DNA from: CBDUQI01 sp965369325
GTDB lineage: Bacteria; Pseudomonadota; Gammaproteobacteria; Steroidobacterales; JBCBZW01
Direction of reading: 5' to 3'
DNA: 10,346 bases
Assembly: GCA_965369325.1 (NCBI GenBank)
Contig: CBDUQI010000211.1
Location: 1-10,346 of the forward strand
The position numbers were made by a program, and so were the translations under genes. Below are positions 1 through 6,365 of the stretch, in pieces (position 1 is the first letter of the stretch; every line of letters starts with the position of its first letter). A model generated the notes under the pieces. That model had not been told where the DNA came from. It saw only the letters and a program-made list of their open reading frames with translations, and did not search any database.

Positions 1-61
1 GTATGCAACCGCGCAACCGCCCGCCAGGTGCAATTGACCACAAAGGGGGCACCGCGGTCAT
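1..61 (-). CDS. aroA: 3-phosphoshikimate 1-carboxyvinyltransferase (EPSP synthase), N-terminal fragment
   Basis: Only the first 20 codons lie in the window; the gene continues past the left edge. Reading on the minus strand from the ATG at 61, the peptide begins MTAVPPLWS and continues IAPGGRLRGCI. The segment APGGRLRG followed by a hydrophobic residue matches the start of many bacterial EPSP synthases, where the next residues are normally the VPGDKSISHR block that lies just off the window. The enzyme joins shikimate 3-phosphate and phosphoenolpyruvate in the cytoplasmic chorismate pathway. A Shine-Dalgarno-like AGGT lies six bases before the ATG. The gene follows serA by 43 bp on the same strand with no terminator between, and serC–aroA linkage is known from enterobacteria. 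The assignment rests on a short peptide plus context, so it is probable rather than certain. Confidence 0.72.
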   Translation of the reverse strand, partial: MTAVPPLWSIAPGGRLRGCI

Positions 62-67
62 CGCGCT

Positions 68-71
68 ACCT
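68..71 (-). promoter_or_regulatory. Ribosome binding site of the aroA fragment
   Basis: On the minus strand the bases AGGT lie six nucleotides before the ATG at 61. This supports that ATG as a real start, although only 61 bp of the gene are visible. Confidence 0.5.
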
Positions 72-104
72 GAAGATGTGTAAAGTGGGCCTGCAAAATA
101 CGGG

Positions 105-1286
105 TTACTCTTGTACGGGACGAAAGCGGCTGGCCGCCGTCACCCCGTCAATCGCGTTTATCTTGTTCATCAAAGCGTCGGACACCTGCGCTTCCACGTC
201 CAGTATTGTATAGGCCACCTCGTGCTGTGACTTGTTCAACAGATCAACGATATTCAGTTGCGCCTCAGCCACCGTAGTGGTGATCTGCCCAACCATATTC
301 GGCACATTCGCATGCGCTACCGCCAGCCGAAAACCGCCCGCCCGCGGCATACTCGCCTCGGGGAAATTCACCGACCGTACGATGTTGCCATGCTCGAGAA
401 ACGCTCGCAGCGAATCCGCCACCATGGCCGCGCAATTTTCCTCGGCTTCGACAGTCGACGCGCCTAGATGCGGCAAGGCAATGACGTTGGGGTGGTCTTT
501 TAAATCATCGTGCGGGAAGTCGGTAACATAGGTACCGACCTTGCCCTCGGCAATGCAGGCGCGCAGCGCCTGCTCATCCACAATGCCACCGCGCGCGAAA
601 TTGAGCAGCACCGCACCTTCCTTCAGCATGCCCAGGCAACGAGCATTCGCGAGCCCGCGCGTGTGCTCATTCAGCGGCACATGAAAACTGATGACATCTG
701 CGCTGGAAAATACCTGCGCGATATTCGCTGCTTGCTGCACATCGGCGGACAGCTGCAAGGCGCGCGCGACCGTTAACTGAGGGTCGAAACCCAGCACTTT
801 CATCCCCAACACCCGTGCGGCGTTCGCCACCTCGACACCGATAGCGCCCAAGCCGATCACACCCAAGGTCTTACCCGGCAGTTCGTAGCCAACAAATTGC
901 TTCTTGCCCTGCTCAACTGCCTTGCTCAGGCCGGGGTCCTGCGCATCCAGATCGCGCACGTACGCCCAGGCAGGGCCGAGGTTACGAGCGGCCAGCAGCA
1001 TCCCCGCCAGCACCAATTCCTTCACCGCATTGGCGTTAGCGCCAGGCGCGTTAAACACCGGCACACCACGCGCGCTCATCTGCTCAATCGGGATGTTGTT
1101 AGTGCCAGCGCCAGCGCGAGCCACTGCGCGAACGCTGGGGGCGATTTGCATATCATGCATTTTCGCTGAGCGCACCATAATTGCATCCGGCTCCCGGCAA
1201 CTATCACTCACCTGATATAGCTCGCGCGGCAACCGAGCAAGCCCACTGGCGGCGATATTATTGAGCGTGAGTATTTGAAAACTCAT
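105..1286 (-). CDS. serA: D-3-phosphoglycerate dehydrogenase, short form with C-terminal ACT domain
   Basis: This NAD-dependent cytoplasmic enzyme of 393 residues oxidises 3-phosphoglycerate to 3-phosphohydroxypyruvate, the first step of serine synthesis. The substrate domain opens the protein and carries VRSAK at 38-42 and GAGTNNI at 59-65. The Rossmann domain shows GLGAIG at 145-150 and an acidic residue at D168, as expected for NAD rather than NADP. Catalytic Arg232 lies in NFARGGIVDE and catalytic His273 in LPHLGAS. An ACT-like regulatory domain fills about 319-388 and may bind serine. The loop before His273 is shorter than in E. coli SerA, and the usual catalytic Glu position appears to hold Asp (TDFPHDD, 255-261). 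The gene lies 31 bp after serC, which encodes the next enzyme of the pathway, so the pair is a functional unit. The ribosome site is weak. Another 2-hydroxyacid dehydrogenase activity is possible but unlikely given serC. Confidence 0.9.
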   Translation of the reverse strand: MSFQILTLNNIAASGLARLPRELYQVSDSCREPDAIMVRSAKMHDMQIAPSVRAVARAGAGTNNIPIEQMSARGVPVFNAPGANANAVKELVLAGMLLAARNLGPAWAYVRDLDAQDPGLSKAVEQGKKQFVGYELPGKTLGVIGLGAIGVEVANAARVLGMKVLGFDPQLTVARALQLSADVQQAANIAQVFSSADVISFHVPLNEHTRGLANARCLGMLKEGAVLLNFARGGIVDEQALRACIAEGKVGTYVTDFPHDDLKDHPNVIALPHLGASTVEAEENCAAMVADSLRAFLEHGNIVRSVNFPEASMPRAGGFRLAVAHANVPNMVGQITTTVAEAQLNIVDLLNKSQHEVAYTILDVEAQVSDALMNKINAIDGVTAASRFRPVQE

Positions 1287-1317
1287 AGGGACATCCGTGG
1301 GGTTAGGGTTGTGCTAC

Positions 1318-2409
1318 TTATCCGTCGGCGCGTTCGAACTCGCGCATAAACTCGATCAACGTATCCACACCTTCATCCGGCATCGCGTTATAAATGCTGG
1401 CGCGCATCCCCCCGACCGAGCGATGACCTTTTAACGTCATCAACCCGGCGGCGGCGGCCTGCGCTAGGAACGCGGCATCGCGATCGGGCTTGGCCAGCAC
1501 AAACGGTACGTTCATCCAGGAGCGCGCATGCGGGCGCACCGGGTTACTATAAAAGTCAGAGGCGTCGATCGCGGCGTACAGCCGTCCGGCCTTGGCTTCG
1601 TTGCGCTTGCCCATCGCCGCCAGCCCGCCCTGCTGCGCGATCCAGTCGAACACCAGGCCTGCGACATACCAGGTGAACGTTGGCGGCGTGTTCAACATTG
1701 AGCCGGAATCGGCCAGCGCCTTGTAGTCCATCACCCGCGGGGTCTGCGCGCGCGCATGGCCGAGCAGGTCCTCGCGCACAATCACCACCGTGAGCCCGGC
1801 CGGGCCTATGTTTTTTTGCGCGCCCGCATAAATCAGCCCGAAACGGCTAACATCGATAGGGCGAGACAATAACGTGGAAGAGTAATCCGCCACCAGCGGT
1901 ACGTCGCCCACCTGCGGGATCTCGTGAAACTCCACTCCGCCAATCGTCTCGTTCGGCGTGTAGTGCACGTAGGCGGCATCGTCGCCGAGCGACCACTGTT
2001 CGAGCGGCGTGATGGTAGTGTAATTGCTGTCTGCGGTGTCAGCCGCCACATGCACCTGGGTCAGCTTGCGCGCTGCGGCCACCGCTTTTTTACCCCAGGT
2101 TCCGGTCACCACGTAGTCAACGTGTTGATCAGGGCCCGCCAGATTCATCGCAACGCTGGAAAACTGCCCGGTGGCGCCGCCCTGCAGGAACAGCACTTTG
2201 TAGTGCTCGGGCACCGACAGCAACTGGCGCAGTTGCATCTCAGCGCGCTCGGCGATAGCGCTGAACTGGGGCCCGCGATGGCTCATCTCCATCACCGACA
2301 TGCCGCATCCCTGCCAGTCGAGCAGTTCTTCGCGCACCTGCGCCAACACAGGCGGCGGCAGCACCGCCGGACCAGCACTGAAGTTGTAAACCCGGGTAGG
2401 GCTACTCAT
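1318..2409 (-). CDS. serC: Phosphoserine aminotransferase
   Basis: This PLP-dependent cytoplasmic enzyme of 363 residues, the normal family length, transfers the amino group of glutamate to 3-phosphohydroxypyruvate to form phosphoserine. In many bacteria it also acts on the phosphohydroxythreonine intermediate of pyridoxal phosphate synthesis. The N-terminus YNFSAGPAVLP is a family hallmark. QGGATGQF near residue 76 forms part of the cofactor phosphate pocket. The PLP-binding lysine is Lys199 in YAGAQKNIGPAG. KGHRSVGGMRAS near the C-terminus matches the substrate-binding end. A good Shine-Dalgarno GAGG (2418-2421) lies eight bases before the ATG. The gene follows gyrA by 75 bp and precedes serA by 31 bp on the same strand, with no hairpin-plus-T-run in either gap, which suggests readthrough from gyrA. 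Confidence 0.97.
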   Translation of the reverse strand: MSSPTRVYNFSAGPAVLPPPVLAQVREELLDWQGCGMSVMEMSHRGPQFSAIAERAEMQLRQLLSVPEHYKVLFLQGGATGQFSSVAMNLAGPDQHVDYVVTGTWGKKAVAAARKLTQVHVAADTADSNYTTITPLEQWSLGDDAAYVHYTPNETIGGVEFHEIPQVGDVPLVADYSSTLLSRPIDVSRFGLIYAGAQKNIGPAGLTVVIVREDLLGHARAQTPRVMDYKALADSGSMLNTPPTFTWYVAGLVFDWIAQQGGLAAMGKRNEAKAGRLYAAIDASDFYSNPVRPHARSWMNVPFVLAKPDRDAAFLAQAAAAGLMTLKGHRSVGGMRASIYNAMPDEGVDTLIEFMREFERADG

Positions 2410-2484
2410 TAGGAAGTCCTCGATACAGTGGTGTTTAGCTTAGGTTCGAAGTTGCCGCATTGGGTGGCGTTGCTTGTGGCAGAT

Positions 2485-5115
2485 CTACTCGTCGCTTGAT
2501 GGCGCCTCATCCGAGGTATCATCATCTGCTGGCGCTGCGGCCGCATCTGCGCCTTCATCCTGGGCATCCTCGCCTTCTTCGTCGATCACCTCAATGCGCT
2601 CCAGGCCGACAAGTGCATCGCCCTCGCCTACCTTAATCAAGGTAACGCCTTGAGTATTGCGCCCCATGATTGAGATGTTGTGCACTGTAGTGCGCACCAG
2701 CGTGCCATTGCTACTGATGAGCATGATCTCATCCTCATCCGCCACCAACAGCGCCCCGACGACACGACCATTGCGATCGGATGCCTGTACCGCGATCACG
2801 CCCTGACCGCCGCGGCCCTGCACCGGAAACTCGGTTGCAGCAGTGCGCTTACCGTAGCCGTTTTCGGTCGCGGTCAACAGCATGCGGTCGTCGGTATCCG
2901 GCGCCATCGCAATCAGCGCGATCACCTCGTGACCGTCGGGCAGCTTAATACCGCGCACGCCGGCCGCGGTACGGCCCATGGCACGGACATCCTGCTCGTT
3001 AAAGCGGATAGATTTACCTGTACTGGCACACAGCATAATGTCGGTGTGACCGTCGGTAATCGCCACGTCTACCAGCTGGTCGGTGCCACGCAAATCCACC
3101 GCGATTATGCCGTTGCTGCGCGGCCGCGAGAACGCAGTTAACGGCGTCTTCTTCACGGTCCCGGCGCTGGTCGCCATGAAGATGAATAACCCTTCGGAAA
3201 ACTCGCGTACCGGCAGTACCGCTGTAATGCGTTCGTCCGATTCCAGCGGCAACAGATTGACAATGGGCTTGCCGCGCGAGCCGCGAGAGGCCTGCGGTAA
3301 CTGGTACACCTTCAGCCAGTACGCCTTGCCGCGACTGGAAAAGCACAACAGATTGTCATGTGTATTGGCAATGAATAGCTTGTCGATAAAGTCTTCATCG
3401 CGCATGCGGGTGGCGGACTTGCCGCGCCCGCCACGACGCTGCGCCTGATAGTCAGTCACTGGCTGTGCTTTGGCATAGCCTGCGTGCGACAGTGTGACAA
3501 CTACATCCTCTTCAGTAATCAGGTCTTCGTCAGTCAGATCCAGATGCGCAGTATTGATCTCGGTGCGGCGCTCGTCGGCGTACTCTTCGGTAATTGCCTT
3601 GAGCTCATCGCGGATCACAGAGGTTAGCCGGTCGGTGCTTTCCAGAATATCAAGTAGATCCTCAATCTTATCGAGTAACACTTTGTATTCTTTTATTATT
3701 TTATCTTGCTCGAGGCCGGTAAGGCGCTGTAGCTGGAGGTCGAGGATAGCTTTGGCCTGCACCGCCGAAAGCCAATAACCCTCATCGGTTAAGCCACAAC
3801 CCTCCGGCAGATCTTCGGTGCGGGTAACATCGGCACCCGCCCGCGCGATCATCTCGTTCACCGCGCCCGCACGCCAGGCGCGTGCCTGCAATCCGGCCCG
3901 CGCTTCTGCGGGTGAAGGCGAGGCCTTGATCAGCGCGATCACCTCATCGATATTAGCCAGCGCAACTGCCAGGCCTTCCAGTACGTGGGCCCGATTGCGG
4001 GCCTTGCGCAGCTCGAAGATGGTGCGTCGGGTGATCACTTCGCGCCGATGGCGCAAAAAGGCTTCCAGAATCTCTTTTAAGTTTAATAGCCGCGGACGGC
4101 CATCGGTCAGCACCACCATATTGATGCCGAACACGCTTTGCATCAGGGTCTGTTTGTACAGGTTGTTGAGTACAACCTCACCCACCTCGCCCTTGCGCAG
4201 CTCAATTACCATGCGCATGCCGTCTTTGTCCGACTCATCACGCAGGCCGCTGATGCCTTCCAGGCGCTTCTCGCGCACCAGTTCGGCAATTTTCTCGAGC
4301 AGGCGGGCCTTGTTAACCTGGTACGGCAACTCGGTGACGACAATCTGCTCGCGACCGTTTTTGATTTCTTCAAAATCGGCTTTGGCGCGCACATAGATGC
4401 GCCCACGCCCGGTGCGATAAGCCTGTCGAATGCCCATGGCGCCGTTGATCATGCCAGCCGTCGGGAAATCCGGCCCCGGCAAGTATTCCATCAGCTGGTC
4501 GATATCCAGCGTCTCATCATCAAGCAATGCAATGCAGGCGCTAACTACCTCACCCAGGTTATGCGGCGGAATATTGGTGGCCATGCCGACGGCGATACCG
4601 GAAGAGCCGTTAACCAGCAGGTTGGGCACCCGAGTGGGCATCACCGACGGTTCATGCTCGGATTCGTCGTAGTTGGCGACGAAATCCACCGTCTCCTTGT
4701 CTAAATCAGCCAGCAGCTCATGGGTGATCTTGGCCATGCGCACTTCGGTGTAACGCATGGCGGCAGCGGTATCGCCGTCCACAGAGCCGAAGTTGCCCTG
4801 CCCGTCCACTAACATGTAGCGCATGGAAAACGGCTGCGCCATACGAACGATGGTGTCGTATACCGCACTTTCGCCGTGCGGATGGTACTTGCCAATCACG
4901 TCACCAACGACACGCGCGGACTTCTTATAGGCTTTGTTATAGTCGTTGCCGAGCACGCTCATGGCGAACAGAACGCGTCGATGCACGGGCTTAAGGCCGT
5001 CACGCACATCCGGTAGCGCACGCCCGACAATCACGCTCATGGCGTAGTCGAGGTACGACTGTTTCATCTCGTCTTCGAGATTAACAGGAACGATTTCGCG
5101 ATCTAATTCAGACAT
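2485..5115 (-). CDS. gyrA: DNA gyrase subunit A
   Basis: GyrA, 876 residues, forms the A2B2 gyrase that introduces negative supercoils using ATP. The N-terminus aligns without gaps to my recollection of the E. coli protein through the active site. The DNA-cleaving tyrosine is Tyr122 in MRYTE. The quinolone pocket keeps Ser83 and Asp87, so no classical resistance change is present, but residue 82 is Glu where E. coli has Asp. The GyrA box is QRRGGRG at 559-565. All six C-terminal blades can be traced, including AGYAKAQ, RGKAYWL, AGTVKKT, TGKSIRF, NGYGKRT and NGTLVRT. The long insert that Pseudomonas GyrA carries in the C-terminal domain is absent. The last 30 or so residues are an Asp/Glu/Ala-rich tail, which in E. 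coli tunes supercoiling. The start has no strong Shine-Dalgarno and is directly preceded by a T-tract and a hairpin, described separately. Confidence 0.99.
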   Translation of the reverse strand: MSELDREIVPVNLEDEMKQSYLDYAMSVIVGRALPDVRDGLKPVHRRVLFAMSVLGNDYNKAYKKSARVVGDVIGKYHPHGESAVYDTIVRMAQPFSMRYMLVDGQGNFGSVDGDTAAAMRYTEVRMAKITHELLADLDKETVDFVANYDESEHEPSVMPTRVPNLLVNGSSGIAVGMATNIPPHNLGEVVSACIALLDDETLDIDQLMEYLPGPDFPTAGMINGAMGIRQAYRTGRGRIYVRAKADFEEIKNGREQIVVTELPYQVNKARLLEKIAELVREKRLEGISGLRDESDKDGMRMVIELRKGEVGEVVLNNLYKQTLMQSVFGINMVVLTDGRPRLLNLKEILEAFLRHRREVITRRTIFELRKARNRAHVLEGLAVALANIDEVIALIKASPSPAEARAGLQARAWRAGAVNEMIARAGADVTRTEDLPEGCGLTDEGYWLSAVQAKAILDLQLQRLTGLEQDKIIKEYKVLLDKIEDLLDILESTDRLTSVIRDELKAITEEYADERRTEINTAHLDLTDEDLITEEDVVVTLSHAGYAKAQPVTDYQAQRRGGRGKSATRMRDEDFIDKLFIANTHDNLLCFSSRGKAYWLKVYQLPQASRGSRGKPIVNLLPLESDERITAVLPVREFSEGLFIFMATSAGTVKKTPLTAFSRPRSNGIIAVDLRGTDQLVDVAITDGHTDIMLCASTGKSIRFNEQDVRAMGRTAAGVRGIKLPDGHEVIALIAMAPDTDDRMLLTATENGYGKRTAATEFPVQGRGGQGVIAVQASDRNGRVVGALLVADEDEIMLISSNGTLVRTTVHNISIMGRNTQGVTLIKVGEGDALVGLERIEVIDEEGEDAQDEGADAAAAPADDDTSDEAPSSDE

Positions 5116-5116
5116 G

Positions 5117-5155
5117 AAAAAAGACGGCCTGTAGTGGCAATTGCCACCTGCCGCC
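5117..5155 (-). promoter_or_regulatory. Terminator-like hairpin with T-tract in the gyrA leader
   Basis: Read on the minus strand, GGCGGC (5155-5150) can pair with GCCGTC (5128-5123) with one G-U wobble. Inside it, GTGGC (5147-5143) pairs with GCCAC (5138-5134) around an AATT loop, and one further G-U pair is possible. The outer right arm is followed at once by six T residues (5122-5117), one C and the gyrA ATG. A GC-rich stem plus a T-run is the pattern of an intrinsic terminator or attenuator. The only Shine-Dalgarno-like AGG (5130-5128) overlaps the right arm, so folding could also limit ribosome access. The pairing is seen directly; function is inferred. Confidence 0.45.
5134..5147. repeat. 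Perfect 14-bp palindrome GTGGCAATTGCCAC
   Basis: The 14 bases are their own reverse complement. They lie 18 bp upstream of the gyrA start codon and form the inner stem of the leader hairpin. A perfect 14-bp palindrome is expected by chance only about once in 16 kb of random sequence, so its place in a leader is suggestive. It could be an operator for a dimeric regulator or simply part of an RNA hairpin. Confidence 0.6.
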
Positions 5156-5188
5156 CTGAACCCCAGCTATGCCTACCCTAAACCGTAA

Positions 5189-5197
5189 ATTGTAACA
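5189..5197 (-). promoter_or_regulatory. Candidate gyrA promoter, extended -10
   Basis: On the minus strand the bases TGTTACAAT match the sigma-70 extended -10 pattern TGnTATAAT with one mismatch. No good TTGACA lies 17 bp upstream, which fits extended -10 promoters that do not need one. A start about seven bases downstream would give a leader of roughly 65 nt that includes the hairpin. E. coli gyrase promoters respond to DNA relaxation mainly through their -10 region; whether this one does cannot be read from the sequence. Confidence 0.45.
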
Positions 5198-5311
5198 CAT
5201 GGCAGCCCCTCACCCACCCTCTGTGGCGCTGTAAGGCGCGATTTTCCTGATCCCGGCCCCCACCCAGGCACGAGGCGAAAAAGCCACACCAGATCGCCCT
5301 GCGCTCCGCCA

Positions 5312-5392
5312 GCTGTCAAATGCACTTGCCGGCAGCCCCCGGACCAACCGTAATGACTGCGCAGACACCCACCATACACGCCGTTTGACAGC
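5312..5392. repeat. Spaced inverted repeat in the gyrA–mscS region
   Basis: GCTGTCAAA at 5312-5320 and TTTGACAGC at 5384-5392 are perfect reverse complements. A G-T pair and one more G-C pair would extend the match inward to 11 bp. The arms are 63 bp apart. Each arm contains a TTGACA hexamer, on opposite strands, but neither has a convincing -10 at normal spacing. A 9-bp pair is not rare in 370 bp, so this may be chance. Confidence 0.3.
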
Positions 5393-5438
5393 CTATACCC
5401 CCCGTGCGCGAGAGCCCCCAACAAGCCTGAGTGATCTG

Positions 5439-5444
5439 TATACT
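5439..5444 (+). promoter_or_regulatory. Candidate -10 element for the mscS operon
   Basis: TATACT matches the sigma-70 -10 consensus at five of six positions and lies 41 bp before the chosen mscS start. No good -35 is visible 16-18 bp upstream, so the call is weak. Confidence 0.3.
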
Positions 5445-5485
5445 AGCGCCCGCCAAGGGGACCTATGCGGCCAACGGAGAACGCA

Positions 5486-6322
5486 ATGCTCGAGAAAATC
5501 AATACCGATCAGGCCCTACAGTGGCTTATCGAGAGCGGACCAGACTGGGCCACGCGCCTAGGCGTCGCGCTAGCCATTTTCATCATTGGTCGGCTGTTGG
5601 CAAAAATGGCTGTCGCACTGCTGCGCCGCGTCCTGAAACGGGGCGATGTAGACCCAATGCTGGTTGGATTCCTGACCAGTATCGCCTATATGGCGCTGCT
5701 GATCGCCGTCATTATCGGCACGCTGGATGCGCTTAAGTTCAACACCACCTCGCTTATCGCTATCTTCGGTGCCGCCGGACTGGCCATCGGCCTGGCGCTG
5801 CAGGGCTCGCTGTCCAACTTCGCCTCTGGGGTCATGCTGGTGATGTTCCGGCCTTTCTCGCCAGGACATTTTATTGAGGCGGCTGGCGTGTCCGGTATTG
5901 TGGACACTGTGCGTATTTTCAACACCATCATCCGCACCGCCGACAATCGCGAGGTTATTGTGCCCAACTCGCAAGTGCTGGCCGGCACCATCACGAACTA
6001 CTCAGTCCGCGGCCGACGCCGAATCGACATGGTCATCAGAATTGGCTATCACGACGATATTGATACGGCCAAACGCCTGATTCGCGAGCTGCTGGACGCC
6101 GAGGAGCGCATTCATAAGGAACCGGTCGCCGATATCTTCGTGCTGGAGTTGGCGGAGTACAGCGTGGAGCTGGCCGTGCGGGCGTGGGTTATCACCGCCG
6201 ACTACTGGCCGGTCAGAGGCGATATCATCCAGAGAATCAAACAGACCTTCGACGCCAACGGAATTACCATCCCATTACCGCAGCGCGAAATTCGTAACAT
6301 CACGGTCGAATCTGCCGCCTGA
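5486..6322 (+). CDS. mscS: Small-conductance mechanosensitive channel, MscS family
   Basis: The 278-residue product is close in size to E. coli MscS (286), a heptameric inner-membrane channel that opens under membrane tension and releases solutes during osmotic downshock. Three membrane segments are seen at about 23-46, 57-80 and 88-122. The third has the pore-lining glycine/alanine pattern FGAAGLAIGLALQGSLSN (94-111) followed by MFRPF. The beta domain contains VIVPNSQVLAGTI (157-169), the conserved Pro-Asn motif, and the cytoplasmic alpha/beta domain ends in TIPLPQREI. I chose the ATG at 5486 because GGAG lies six bases upstream; an in-frame ATG at 5465 would add seven polar residues and also has a purine-rich tract before it. 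The gene appears to lead a five-gene operon and is divergent from gyrA. Confidence 0.94.
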   Translation: MLEKINTDQALQWLIESGPDWATRLGVALAIFIIGRLLAKMAVALLRRVLKRGDVDPMLVGFLTSIAYMALLIAVIIGTLDALKFNTTSLIAIFGAAGLAIGLALQGSLSNFASGVMLVMFRPFSPGHFIEAAGVSGIVDTVRIFNTIIRTADNREVIVPNSQVLAGTITNYSVRGRRRIDMVIRIGYHDDIDTAKRLIRELLDAEERIHKEPVADIFVLELAEYSVELAVRAWVITADYWPVRGDIIQRIKQTFDANGITIPLPQREIRNITVESAA

Positions 6323-6365
6323 GCGGCACCATCGACCAGACCAGGCATACGGGAGCAACAACACT

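Larger units (their letters stand above)
5116..5485. other. Divergent intergenic region between gyrA and mscS
   Basis: This 370-bp stretch separates two divergent transcription units and should hold promoters for both. Toward gyrA it contains an extended -10 element, a leader hairpin and a T-tract. Toward mscS it contains a TATACT hexamer. A pair of 9-bp inverted repeats lies near the middle. No tRNA or recognisable protein is encoded. A minus-strand open frame of 83 codons crosses much of it (5173-5424), but its product is Gly-rich with no recognisable feature. The part from about 5200 to 5310 is C-rich on the plus strand and shows nothing I can assign. Confidence 0.8.

Noticed and set aside
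3818..4396. A 192-codon plus-strand open frame inside gyrA
   Set aside because: The product is Ser/Arg-rich low-complexity sequence opposite conserved gyrA codons, so it is a shadow frame.
5385..5390. A perfect TTGACA on the plus strand as a -35 for mscS
   Set aside because: No -10-like hexamer lies 15-19 bp downstream; the nearest good one, TATACT, is 48 bp away.
5173..5424. An 83-codon minus-strand open frame in the gyrA–mscS region
   Set aside because: It has no recognisable similarity or convincing ribosome site, is Gly-rich, and overlaps the likely gyrA promoter.
5465..5485. An upstream in-frame ATG for mscS
   Set aside because: It adds only a short polar extension before a start that has GGAG at good spacing. 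It remains possible, since a purine-rich tract also precedes it.
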